A stretch of DNA of 22,906 bases from Deinococcus sp045062605 (lineage in GTDB: Bacteria > Deinococcota > Deinococci > Deinococcales > Deinococcaceae): the NCBI RefSeq assembly GCF_045062605.1, contig NZ_JBJGDW010000058.1:1-22906 (forward strand). The letters run 5' to 3'. Positions 15,214-22,531 of the stretch are shown here, piece after piece; position 1 is the first letter of the stretch, and each line of letters opens with the position of its first letter. A program made the position numbers and the translations under genes. The notes under the pieces were generated by a model. It did no database searches, was not told the origin of the DNA, and worked only from the letters and a program-made list of their open reading frames with translations.

Positions 15214-15236
15214 CTAAGGCTGTTTAGGTGAAAAAG
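15205..15236. repeat. 13-bp inverted repeat with 6-bp spacer at the recombinase 5' end
   Basis: CTTTTTCACCTAA (15205-15217), spacer GGCTGT, TTAGGTGAAAAAG (15224-15236): perfect arms. This geometry matches tyrosine recombinase core sites (dif 11-6-11, lox and FRT 13-8-13). It overlaps the recombinase's 5' end and abuts TAAACT (minus strand, 15202-15197), a possible -10 box, so it could equally be an operator. Confidence 0.6.
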
Positions 15237-15792
15237 ATAGGGTGTACTTTTGATTCGATAAAGTTCGATAGATATAGCCTGGATTTTGCTGACTCCCCAC
15301 CCCTGCCTCAAACCCCTGATCCCATGCGGGCTTCATCCCGAACCTTATTGACTGGTCCCCTGAAACAGACTGCGGTGAATGCTGGTCTACCGTCTGGCTG
15401 TGGGCTGCCCGTTGAGGACCCCACTTCTGATTACGCCTTGATATCCAGATGGTTCAAGCCGTGATATCCAGATGGTTCAAGCCGTCGCCGTGATTTGGTC
15501 CCCAATTTCTTTTTGACGTTTTTCTGTAAGCAGGTCCTGTACCGCCACACCTCTGCTCAGATGGGCCGCCGTGGACCGAATCCATGCCGTTCAAAGCGTT
15601 CACGATTCTGTCTAGAACTAAACTCGACTATTTTAATTCATCTGCATCTAAAAAAGCGTTAGAAAAGAGTCGTGTCAGACGGTCTTTTTTAAGCTGGTCC
15701 ACAGGAGGGTCAGGAAGGGGGCAGCGAGCGGTGTTGAATACTTGGGGTTGGGAGTGTGATGGCAAGACTTGCCCGTTGAGCAAGCCGATAAC
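15237..15792. other. Gene-poor stretch between the two recombinase genes
   Basis: No ORF here has a ribosome site or a recognisable product. The stretch contains a 23-bp tandem repeat and an A+T-rich patch at about 15605-15690 whose composition differs from its surroundings. It may be a recombination scar or regulatory DNA. Confidence 0.4.
15439..15484. repeat. Two perfect tandem 23-bp repeats
   Basis: The unit begins TGATATCCAGATGG and ends TTCAAGCCG; copies at 15439-15461 and 15462-15484 are identical. Function unknown; possible slippage duplication or iteron-like binding site. Confidence 0.7.
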
Positions 15793-16641
15793 CTAACTGC
15801 CTTTCAATGCATCCGCCACCCCCTGGGCCAGCGCGGTGGCCTGGGCCAGCCTGCGCGTATCCTGGGCGCTGAAGCCTGCGCTTTGCGGCGTGTGGGTGTG
15901 GTCACGTAGCGAGACGCGCCGCAACTCCCCCGGCGGCGTGTACGGCACATTGGCCGCCTTGCACGTCCGGAACAGGGCCAGCCGGAGATCGCGTTCTTGC
16001 TTATACGGGAAAACTCGTCCCCGTGCGTAGAGTGGGCCGCCCGCGCCGCTTTGCAGCGGTCTGAGGGCCGCCAACGCTGCGCCACTCAGACGGGTCAGGG
16101 CGTGTGGCCTGAGCGCTGAGCCGGTGTCCGGATCAATGTCCTCCCAGTGCAGGGTGAGCAGATCGCGGACCCGGTAGGCATGCTCGTCGATCAGGATCAG
16201 CGCGCCGTATAGCGCATGGTCCGGGCGAGCGTGCAGGTGCAGGCGTTCCAGATCGATTCTGGGGAGCAACGGCATGTCCAAACGTTCATTGGGCGGGCGT
16301 TCCAGACCGCGCAGGGGATGGGTGAGCAGCAGCCCCTCGTCCTGAAGCGCGCTATACAGCTTGGACAGCAGCGCCAGGCGCATCCGCACCGTATTGGAGC
16401 GGGCCTGGCCCCCACGGCTGTTTTGGGCAGCGGCCAGCAGCAGCCAGGCGTGAAAGTCAGCAGGGGGGTGCAGCAGATTGACGTGATCGTGCTGGGCCTG
16501 GGCGAAGATGAGCCTCAGAATGCTGTAGACCTCATTTCCAGGACGCGGCCAGACCCCTGGCAGCAGCGTAATGAGCGTGTCCAGATCGGCTTTTGAGAGA
16601 GCCGTGACGAGTTTCTGGGTGCGCTCATCGTTTGGATGCAT
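15793..16641 (-). CDS. Degenerate tyrosine recombinase homologue lacking the catalytic Tyr
   Basis: 282 aa from ATG 16641. The layout follows a tyrosine recombinase: an N-terminal helical region, then LDMPLLPRIDLERLHLHARP, and HAYRVRDLLTLHWEDIDPDTG equivalent to the first-Arg box (Arg157). Later, PPGELRRVSLRD aligns with the His-x-x-Arg box, with Gly238 in place of His and Arg241 kept. The final part, QDTRRLAQATALAQGVADAL, has neither the second His/Trp nor a Tyr nucleophile. It should therefore not cut DNA, but could still bind it. The reading frame is intact with good composition, so it may be retained for a binding or regulatory role. It is downstream of the AAA+ gene on the same strand, 191 bp apart. 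Confidence 0.65.
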   Translation of the reverse strand: MHPNDERTQKLVTALSKADLDTLITLLPGVWPRPGNEVYSILRLIFAQAQHDHVNLLHPPADFHAWLLLAAAQNSRGGQARSNTVRMRLALLSKLYSALQDEGLLLTHPLRGLERPPNERLDMPLLPRIDLERLHLHARPDHALYGALILIDEHAYRVRDLLTLHWEDIDPDTGSALRPHALTRLSGAALAALRPLQSGAGGPLYARGRVFPYKQERDLRLALFRTCKAANVPYTPPGELRRVSLRDHTHTPQSAGFSAQDTRRLAQATALAQGVADALKGS

Positions 16642-16711
16642 TCTTCAGTTTAACACGGCGTTACAGGACATAATGCGTCGACATATCCCACCCCCATTCT
16701 TCTCTTCCCAA

Positions 16712-16725
16712 GCATTGGCCAATGC
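16712..16725. promoter_or_regulatory. Perfect 14-bp palindrome
   Basis: GCATTGGCCAATGC is a perfect dyad in the 191-bp gap between the AAA+ gene and the recombinase-like gene, upstream of the latter. It could be an operator. Nothing else stands out in this gap. Confidence 0.3.
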
Positions 16726-16832
16726 AAAGGCATAGGGAAAGAACAAAGCAAAAAGCCCACGTTGAAGACTGAGAAGAGGGCAGAAGAAACACACGCATGA
16801 AGCGAATCTATGTCTATTAACGCCGGTTCAGT

Positions 16833-18359
16833 CTAAGCAGCTCGCGCGCTCTGGTCCCGCAACAGCCGTTCCAACGTCACGCTCAGGCTCTGCCTTGCCG
16901 CCACGTCCGGCAGACCGTCCTCACCGATCTCGCAGCAAAAAGGAACCACAGTCACGTCCAGCGCCGCACGGAGCGCCCCGGTGACATGCATCCCGGCGGC
17001 CATCAGCGCCGCAACTTCCGCCAGGTAATTCAGCGTGACCCCAGTGTTGATCGGCTCGGCCAGACTCTGCCCATGTTCGGCAGTCATGCTCCGACTGGCG
17101 ACTTCCAGCGCGTAGGCCACGTGCGCGACCTGTGGCCCCGCTACCCGTTCGTAAGCGGGCATGATCTGGGCCTCAGTCAGCGACGAGACAAACAGCGTGA
17201 GTTCAAATCGGCGCAGGAGTGCCGGATCGAGGTGCCCGGCCTGCACGTAGCGCCCGCCCATGTTGGTGGTGCACACCACGCTGAGCAGCGAGACTGGGGC
17301 ACACAACACCTCATTCCCGCCGCCCGTCCCCGCATCTGAACCGGGCAGTTCCAGGGTGTAGTAGCGCCCATCTGCCACGTCTCTTCCCAACACCGCCCTG
17401 ACTTCAGCGGCGCTCAGCTCGTCGAGGGCCCCCACCAGCAGGTTGCGGTGGTAGGGATCGAGGCGCATCAACTCATCGATCAACAGGACCGTGCGCTCAC
17501 CGCCTTGTGCGCTTCTCAAGGCACGGGCCAGGGGACCGTCGAGCCAGCGCACCCCGCTGGGCGTGGGAGCGACGCCCCCGATCATGTCGCGGTCTTCCAG
17601 ACCAGGCCGCCCGGAGACCTTGCACAGCCGCGCGCCGATAGACAGGGCCACTCGCTTGCCCAGCTCGGTCTTCCCGCAGCCGGTGGGGCCGATCAACAGC
17701 GCCCGCACTCCGTAGGCCGCGCGGCGCATCAACCGGGCCTCATCCCCCAGATCGGCAGCTCCTGCAGTCTGCACGGCCTGGCCGTAGAGCAGTGGCGTGT
17801 GCAGGTACTCGGCGCTGTCAAGAGGTGTCTGTCCACTGTCGGGGCGAGGCAGTCCCTGGGTTTTAAGCAGGAAATACAGCGTGTCCACCACGGCGTACAT
17901 GGCATTCTTGATGGCGTCGCGGTTACTCAGCCGGACCAGCGCGGCCTCGCCCAGTGGCCAGCTCATGACGCCGCCATCCTTTAGGGCTTCAAGCAGCGCC
18001 GCCCAACGCGCTTTCAGTTCATGGTGGCTGCCCAGCAGCGCGGCCTCGGCGATCAGCAGCACATACGGGCGCACCACGTTGCCGGAGGTGTTCCACACGG
18101 AGCCCGTGTCGGTGCAGGTACTTGACGCCAGTGATCCGCTACTGAGCTTGACCGTCACGGTCTGGCCGTCGCGCCGCGCCTGCACCTCGCCGCTCAGGCA
18201 CAGACACGCGGCTTTCAGGGCGCTCCACGATACCGCCCGCACACTGGGCCGGGGATCAAAAGCGCTGAACGCCTCTTTTGGAACCATGGCCCGGCCCCGC
18301 GTGCCAATGCCGGGAAAACGGTCACACCCGATTTTAAAGCCTGCATTCAGATTAATCAT
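16833..18359 (-). CDS. AAA+ ATPase of the MoxR/McrB-like type
   Basis: 508 aa from ATG 18359 (AAGG just upstream); a TTG at 18377 would add six residues. Residues 1 to about 195 form an unassigned N-terminal region containing VVRPYVLLIAEAALLGSHHE. The AAA+ core has Walker A LLIGPTGCGKTELG (224-232), a GLEDRDMIGG segment, Walker B VLLIDELMRLDP (Asp295, Glu296), sensor 1 VVCTTN (364-366) and LDPALLRRFELTLF with the arginine-finger pair (383-384). This pattern matches AAA_5 (dynein-related/MoxR) ATPases, which usually work with a VWA-domain partner or a nuclease. No such partner is adjacent. It lies between VapBC and a recombinase-like gene. Role unknown; an orphan remodelling ATPase, possibly from a defence module. 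Confidence 0.7.
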   Translation of the reverse strand: MINLNAGFKIGCDRFPGIGTRGRAMVPKEAFSAFDPRPSVRAVSWSALKAACLCLSGEVQARRDGQTVTVKLSSGSLASSTCTDTGSVWNTSGNVVRPYVLLIAEAALLGSHHELKARWAALLEALKDGGVMSWPLGEAALVRLSNRDAIKNAMYAVVDTLYFLLKTQGLPRPDSGQTPLDSAEYLHTPLLYGQAVQTAGAADLGDEARLMRRAAYGVRALLIGPTGCGKTELGKRVALSIGARLCKVSGRPGLEDRDMIGGVAPTPSGVRWLDGPLARALRSAQGGERTVLLIDELMRLDPYHRNLLVGALDELSAAEVRAVLGRDVADGRYYTLELPGSDAGTGGGNEVLCAPVSLLSVVCTTNMGGRYVQAGHLDPALLRRFELTLFVSSLTEAQIMPAYERVAGPQVAHVAYALEVASRSMTAEHGQSLAEPINTGVTLNYLAEVAALMAAGMHVTGALRAALDVTVVPFCCEIGEDGLPDVAARQSLSVTLERLLRDQSARAA

Positions 18360-18442
18360 GACCTTGATGTGGCCCAAACCGGTGCGGGCCAGGGCTAGGG
18401 GGAGAAAGGCAACCTTCTCGTCCCACCTACCGGCCTCTTGCG

Positions 18443-18847
18443 CTACGGCTGTCGCCAGTCTTCCAGCGCCAGCCCCGGCACCCGCACAAACTCGGCAGTG
18501 TTGTTGCTCACCAGGGTCAGGCGGCGGGCCAGCGCGGTTCCAGCCAGTTGCAGGTCAAAGGGGCCAATCGGTGTTCCCAGTCCGGCCAGGTGGGCGCGCA
18601 GTTGCCCCGTCTGAACAGCGTCAGGAGGGGCGTAGTCCAGCACCGCCAACTCCCGTTGCAGCGACGCCCAGACCTCGCCAAACTTCCGGCGGGCGGCGGG
18701 CTGCCGCGCCATTCCGTACTCGATCTCCATCACGGTGACGGTACTGATTGCCAGGTCACTGGGTGCCACCCGATCAAAGTGCGCCAGCACGGCGGGATGT
18801 TGTTTAAAAAAGTCGCTGACAGTGTTGGTGTCCAGCAGATAGCGCAT
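18443..18847 (-). CDS. vapC: PIN-domain ribonuclease toxin (VapC family)
   Basis: 134-aa Mg2+-dependent RNase toxin. The catalytic acidic residues are in place: Asp6 (LLDTN), Glu41 (MEIEYG), Asp98 (GPFDLQLAG), with Asn115/Asn116 in SNNTAEF and the family ending RVPGLALEDW. Its ATG shares one base with the antitoxin stop (TAATG), so production is coupled to the antitoxin. Toxicity would come from cleaving tRNA or rRNA. The AAA+ gene begins 84 bp beyond its stop. Confidence 0.9.
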   Translation of the reverse strand: MRYLLDTNTVSDFFKQHPAVLAHFDRVAPSDLAISTVTVMEIEYGMARQPAARRKFGEVWASLQRELAVLDYAPPDAVQTGQLRAHLAGLGTPIGPFDLQLAGTALARRLTLVSNNTAEFVRVPGLALEDWRQP

Positions 18848-19110
18848 TACCGCAGATCACACTCAGGCATCGGCAGCACGTCGCTGCGGTCAATCTCGAA
18901 AGCGTGTTCATCGTACTGGCCGGATTGCAGGCCCCTTTGGATGAAGGTTTGCAAGGCATTGCTCCAGGTGCTGCGTTCCCCATAGTCCAGCGGCACCAGC
19001 TTGACGGCGGGCTTGCCATTGCGGGCAATGATGATCACCTCGCCCTCCTCGGCAGCATCCACCAGCTTGCTGAAGCGGTTTTTGGCGTCGTACAGGTTGA
19101 TGGTTTGCAT
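18847..19110 (-). CDS. vapB: Phd/YefM-type antitoxin of the VapC pair
   Basis: 87 aa. The N-terminus MQTINLYDAKNRFSKLVDAA followed by EEGEVIIIARNGKPAVKLVP is the Phd/YefM DNA-binding fold. The acidic C-terminal part (about 50-87) should wrap and inhibit the PIN toxin. GAGGAG five bases before ATG 19110 is a strong ribosome site, as usual for antitoxins made in excess. It probably represses its own promoter; an inverted repeat lies 37-56 bp upstream. Confidence 0.88.
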   Translation of the reverse strand: MQTINLYDAKNRFSKLVDAAEEGEVIIIARNGKPAVKLVPLDYGERSTWSNALQTFIQRGLQSGQYDEHAFEIDRSDVLPMPECDLR

Positions 19111-19146
19111 GACAACTCCTCACAGCGTTGGAATCAGGTCAGGTCA

Positions 19147-19166
19147 AGCCTGGCTAAGCACAGGCT
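19147..19166. promoter_or_regulatory. Candidate operator upstream of vapBC
   Basis: AGCCTG and CAGGCT are inverted with an 8-bp spacer, upstream of the antitoxin gene in the vapBC/abiE intergenic region. TATGCT on the minus strand (19172-19167) adjoins it as a weak -10. The position suits antitoxin autoregulation; the arms are short. Confidence 0.3.
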
Positions 19167-19361
19167 AGCATAGCGGTTGCTGGCCTCAACCTCAGTTGAC
19201 TTGCGCGTACTGCGCCGCCGCCATCTGCCCCGCCGGGCTTCCATGACTTCGGTGCGGCCCGCACCTGCGAGGGCCAGGACTGAAGAAAAAGAAGTGGCCT
19301 ATTGATTCCAACTTGTAGACCACCTGGCCTGACCGGAGAGGCACTGAAGTCTCACTCTGTT

Positions 19362-19390
19362 TTGCACAGATGTTACAGAAAACGTAATAT
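19362..19390 (+). promoter_or_regulatory. sigma-70 promoter of abiE, leaderless
   Basis: TTGCAC (19362-19367), exactly 17 bp, TAATAT (19385-19390). The predicted start point, seven bases after the -10, is the A of the abiEi ATG at 19397. No ribosome site precedes that ATG, so the mRNA is probably leaderless. Confidence 0.65.
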
Positions 19391-19396
19391 TGACGT

Positions 19397-20020
19397 ATGG
19401 CTGAGACCCAGCTCCACAATGCAACTCGGACCCAGAACCTGTTTGGGGTGGCCGATGGACAGGCCGGGTATTTCACGGCCAAACAGGCGGAGGCAGCGGG
19501 CTATTCCAGACGCATGCATCACTACCACCTCAGCGCGGGCAACTGGGAACGCGTCTCAACGGGGCTTTACCGCCTGCGTGATTACCCCCGTGGCGATCAG
19601 GACCGGTACGCCGAACTGACCCTCTGGAGCAGGGACGTGCAGGACCGCCCGCAGGCCGTTCTCGGCTTCGAGACTGCCCTGCGCCTGCACCACCTCAGTG
19701 ACCTGGACCCAGCCGAGATTCACCTCGTGGTGCCGCCCACGTTCAGAAAAGCCGCTCCGGCTGGCGTCGTGTTGCACCGGGCCGAGCTGACAGCTCGGGA
19801 CACCCAGGACCGGGGAAGCCACCGCGTGACCACCCCATTACGGACGCTCACGGACGCCCTGAACGAGGGGCGGCTCAGCCCAGAGCATCTTCAGACTGCT
19901 GTCCAGGATGCCCTGGGCCTGGGTCTGGTGCGCAAGGTCAAACTCAAAGACGCCCTGAGTGCCCTTCTGCTTCCCCCACAGCGCCAGTTTGACCTGTTGC
20001 AGATGCTGGAGCGGTCATGA
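19397..20020 (+). CDS. abiEi: AbiEi-family antitoxin (type IV)
   Basis: 207-aa antitoxin with an N-terminal winged-helix region (QAGYFTAKQAEAAGYSRRMH, then YHLSAGNWERVSTGLYRLRD) that in the family binds the operon promoter. The C-terminal domain, about 85-207 (VLGFETALRLHHLSDLDPAE through TPLRTLTDAL), gives immunity. AbiE pairs protect against phage and stabilise replicons. Its TGA overlaps the toxin ATG (ATGA). Transcribed divergently from vapBC from a good leaderless promoter. Confidence 0.88.
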   Translation: MAETQLHNATRTQNLFGVADGQAGYFTAKQAEAAGYSRRMHHYHLSAGNWERVSTGLYRLRDYPRGDQDRYAELTLWSRDVQDRPQAVLGFETALRLHHLSDLDPAEIHLVVPPTFRKAAPAGVVLHRAELTARDTQDRGSHRVTTPLRTLTDALNEGRLSPEHLQTAVQDALGLGLVRKVKLKDALSALLLPPQRQFDLLQMLERS

Positions 20021-20874
20021 AATACGCGTCTGCACGGGCCTTTCGCAACGCCCTGAACGCCCGACTGCGTGAACAGGCCGGGGCAGGAGAGGACCTGGCC
20101 CGCCTGCAACGGCGGCTGGCCTATGAACGTTTCCTGGTTCGGCTGTTCGGGCTGGTGGGGGACACCTGGGTCCTCAAGGGCGGTTACGCCCTGGAACTGC
20201 GTCTGGGAGGAAAGGCGAGGGCCACGCAGGATCTGGACTTCAATGCCCCCACAGGAGTGGACCTGCTCGATGTCCTTCAGGACGCTGCCGAGCAAGAGCT
20301 GAGCGACTTTTTCCGCTTCGTCGTGCAGCCGCCGAACCGGGGCAAGCTCGCCGGGCCACCCGAAGGAGGGCAGCGCTTCCGCGTGCAGGCTTTTCTGGAC
20401 GGCGCGCAGCCCTATACCACCTTTCTGATCGACGTGGGTCAGGGTGACCTGCTGATCAGCGCCACCGATCACCTGCCCGCGCGGGTGGACGTCACGTTCG
20501 CCGGTCTGGCGGCAGTCACGTTCCCGACCTATCCGCTGCCCGAACATTTTGCCGAGAAGGTCCATGCCTACACCCGCCCCAGACCGGACGGCGGGCGCAC
20601 ACGGGTCAAGGACCTGCTGGACCTGAGCCTGCTGATCACCGAGCTCTACCTTCAGCCCAGCCCACACCTGGCCCATGTACTGCGTGCGGTCTTTGCGCAC
20701 TACGGGACCCATGGTCTTCCTCAACGCCTTCCCCCGCCGCCAGCAGACTGGCAGTTTCCCTTTCAGGCCATGGCGCAGGGTCTGGACCATCCCCTCACCG
20801 ACATGACTCTAGCCCTGGCTGGAGTGCAGGCTGTGCTGGATGCCAGCTTGACGCAGGGCGAGGCAGCGTTGTGA
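20017..20874 (+). CDS. abiEii: AbiEii-family nucleotidyltransferase toxin
   Basis: 285 aa, DNA polymerase beta-like nucleotidyltransferase fold. Family motifs in order: LKGGYALELRLGGKARATQD to LDF (Gly55-Gly56, Asp72, Asp74), FLIDVGQGD (Asp139), HFAEKVHAY (Glu180, Lys181), and RVKDLLDL (Lys198, Asp199, Asp202). Members inactivate tRNA by adding nucleotides or bind GTP to arrest growth. All key residues remain and the length is normal, so the pair appears functional. A truncated ORF starts 28 bp downstream. Confidence 0.88.
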   Translation: MKYASARAFRNALNARLREQAGAGEDLARLQRRLAYERFLVRLFGLVGDTWVLKGGYALELRLGGKARATQDLDFNAPTGVDLLDVLQDAAEQELSDFFRFVVQPPNRGKLAGPPEGGQRFRVQAFLDGAQPYTTFLIDVGQGDLLISATDHLPARVDVTFAGLAAVTFPTYPLPEHFAEKVHAYTRPRPDGGRTRVKDLLDLSLLITELYLQPSPHLAHVLRAVFAHYGTHGLPQRLPPPPADWQFPFQAMAQGLDHPLTDMTLALAGVQAVLDASLTQGEAAL

Positions 20875-20902
20875 GCGGCGCGGCTGACCCAATGCGGCAG
20901 CT

Positions 20903-21002
20903 GTGACCAGCGCCGGTGGCCCAGCCGCCCTTCGTGGGTTTCGGTTGCAGACGACCTACGCCCTGATGCGCCTGCTGCGCGGCCAGGAAAACCAGCAACG
21001 CT
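20903..21002 (+). pseudogene. Truncated 5' end of an unidentified gene
   Basis: From GTG 20903 about 33 codons read MTSAGGPAALRGFRLQTTYA then LMRLLRG. The pattern GG-x-A-x-RGF-x-Q-x-x-YAL resembles the N-terminus of DUF4297/Cap4-like or related restriction-type nuclease proteins (a tentative match). After about 21002 the frame stays open but the character changes and it runs opposite the end of the exonuclease gene. The rest of the gene is therefore probably deleted. Its place after AbiE suggests a former defence gene. Confidence 0.35.
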
Positions 21003-21064
21003 GTCCCTCCAAACGAGGATCAGAGCTTTCGCGGATTGGTGGGTTGACATCACGGCCAGCGCGC

Positions 21065-21715
21065 TCAACTCTCGTCCCACACCGGGGGCCGACTGGACAG
21101 CCGGGCCTCCTCGTTGTCGCGGGCCTCCTCCTCAAACGGCGTGAGCTGTTGAGCCACGGCCTGCACCAGCAGTGCGGCACGCAAGGCGTCGCCGTAAGCC
21201 GTATGCTCGGCGGGCAGCGTAGACACGTCCACCTGTTCGCGCTCCAGCGCGGCGGTGAGGCTGGCAAACGTCCAGTCCTGATGTTTCTCGCTCCACTCGC
21301 CGTAAATCGGTGCGTAGGCGGTCAGGATACAGCCGAACGCTGGCAGTTCCTCACCGGGAAAAGTACGCTCCAGCACGGCATGATCAGAGTCACCCCCGTA
21401 GCTGAGCGAGCGTGACGTGTTCAGCACTTCGCAGGTCACTGCCCTGAATACGTCGGCGCGGGGCGCGGCCCTGATCTCCGCCAATCGCGCAACATGCATG
21501 GGCCGTGCCTTTTCACCCCACTCGGTTTCTGGCTGGCAAATGTACGCCAGCACGGGTGAGGGGTGCCGGAGCCGGACGGCGGCAAATTCCCACACGCCGC
21601 CCTCCAGCCTGGTAGTCTCGGTGTCCACGATCAGCGTGTTTGGATCGCTGGCCCACTCCCGGAACAGGCCAATGGCATCGGTCTGGGCGTCAAACAGGTC
21701 TTCAGGGTGCGGCAT
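21065..21715 (-). CDS. DEDDh 3'-5' exonuclease (DnaQ-like)
   Basis: 216 aa. Exo I motif LIVDTETTRLEGG (Asp31, Glu33); the Exo II acid is probably Asp111 in GGDSDHAVLERTF; Exo III HTAYGDAL (His171, Asp176) gives the DEDDh pattern. It would remove nucleotides from 3' ends using two metal ions. The C-terminal tail (about 190-216) is acidic. The ATG overlaps the stop of the 138-aa gene by one base (TGATG), so they are coupled. It could be a proofreading-like or phage/plasmid-linked nuclease; substrate unknown. Confidence 0.75.
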   Translation of the reverse strand: MPHPEDLFDAQTDAIGLFREWASDPNTLIVDTETTRLEGGVWEFAAVRLRHPSPVLAYICQPETEWGEKARPMHVARLAEIRAAPRADVFRAVTCEVLNTSRSLSYGGDSDHAVLERTFPGEELPAFGCILTAYAPIYGEWSEKHQDWTFASLTAALEREQVDVSTLPAEHTAYGDALRAALLVQAVAQQLTPFEEEARDNEEARLSSRPPVWDES

Positions 21716-22131
21716 CAGTTTGGTGTTCCGGTGCGGTCCTGGGCCGACGTGTCATCGGTGGCCGTGTCGATAACGTTCCAGCCGGGCACGCTGGGCAGCG
21801 CGTGGGTCGCTCCCCGCAACGTGGCCTGGTGATCCGTCCATTTGGGCCAGGTGTCAGCCATTAGGACCGTGACGTTGATCCGGCCCGTATCGTCGTCCAG
21901 AGCCGTTTCCTCGGCCACAATTTCCAGCACCAACCTCCGGCGTCCTGCGCGGGCAGCGCGGGTCCAGATGTGGCCCGGCTCGTTGGGGGTCAGGTGACCC
22001 CACCCAGTGCCGACGGCCAGGTTGGCGAGGTCTCTGACAGCATGCTGAGCGCTTATCGCAGCAGTTTCGGGCGTCATGCCGGACTTTTCAAGCAGCGCGG
22101 CGATGGGTGCGGTAACGTCACTGTTTTTCAT
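21715..22131 (-). CDS. Unknown 138-aa protein coupled to the exonuclease
   Basis: No family recognised. AGGAG six bases before ATG 22131 and the TGATG junction with the exonuclease gene show it is translated and co-expressed. The N-terminal part (MKNSDVTAPIAALLEKSGMT) is helical; the middle RAGRRRLVLEIVAEETALDD and INVTVLMADTWPKWTDHQAT suggests beta-strands; the last 25 residues are polar and likely disordered. No signal peptide or membrane segment. Its ATG overlaps the TGA of another frame upstream, so it was the middle gene of a longer operon. Confidence 0.65.
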   Translation of the reverse strand: MKNSDVTAPIAALLEKSGMTPETAAISAQHAVRDLANLAVGTGWGHLTPNEPGHIWTRAARAGRRRLVLEIVAEETALDDDTGRINVTVLMADTWPKWTDHQATLRGATHALPSVPGWNVIDTATDDTSAQDRTGTPN

Positions 22132-22256
22132 TTCTGCTCCTTTGCGAAGGAATGCGGGGGTTCCATGACCACGTTGCGCCCAGCGGGGGTGACGTGCAGC
22201 ACCTGCTCATACGGACTCCATTTGTAACGCGTTAGGAACCGGGACAGCGCCGGTTC
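22128..22256 (-). pseudogene. C-terminal stub of a gene upstream of the 138-aa gene
   Basis: On the minus strand a frame ends at TGA 22130-22128, overlapping the next gene's ATG (ATGA). Its last codons read EQVLHVTPAGRNVVMEPPHS then FAKEQK. Upstream it runs 16 further codons into the structured repeat and stops at TAG 22259-22257. The coupled junction argues for a genuine gene end whose main part has been replaced by the repeat and transposase debris. Product unknown. Confidence 0.4.
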
Positions 22257-22342
22257 CTACACTCCACGCCCGGAACCCGTTTTTATCCTTCTCGCTCCGC
22301 TCGGATGACATGTATTTCCAACACCTTTTAATCGGAGTCCTC
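22209..22342. repeat. Structured intergenic repeat, copy B (intact)
   Basis: Starts ATACGGACTCC and ends AATCGGAGTCC, so the termini are inverted repeats. The internal hairpin TAGGAACCGG/CCGGTTCCTA (22233-22259) has a 7-nt loop and is a perfect 10-bp stem. Alignable to copy A along its whole length with one single-base gap before the shared CCCGGAACCC. Confidence 0.75.
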
Positions 22343-22377
22343 ATCAGTTCACCAAGTACCCCTGGAAGCCCCTGCCT

Positions 22378-22530
22378 TTAGAGCAGATTTCTCAAAAAGG
22401 CCATAGGATAAGCAGCCTTGAACCAGCCGAGGATATCTTGAACTATGACGGCGTCAAGCGCATCTCCAATGGCTTTCCAGAGTGATTTCAGGTCTCGCCA
22501 CCGCCCAGCGTCAGTACCGGAACACTTGCG
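22378..22530 (-). pseudogene. IS630-type transposase C-terminal remnant
   Basis: The minus-strand frame ending at TAA 22380-22378 reads DLKSLWKAIGDALDAVIVQD then ILGWFKAAYP. This resembles the C-terminal tail of IS630-type transposases (LWxAIGxALxxV...W). Upstream catalytic regions are absent. It is a decayed fragment; family assignment is tentative. Confidence 0.45.
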
Positions 22531-22531
22531 T

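Noticed and set aside
15228..15464. 78-codon plus-strand frame
   Set aside because: Starts in the inverted repeat, ends in the tandem repeat, and has no homology that I can see.
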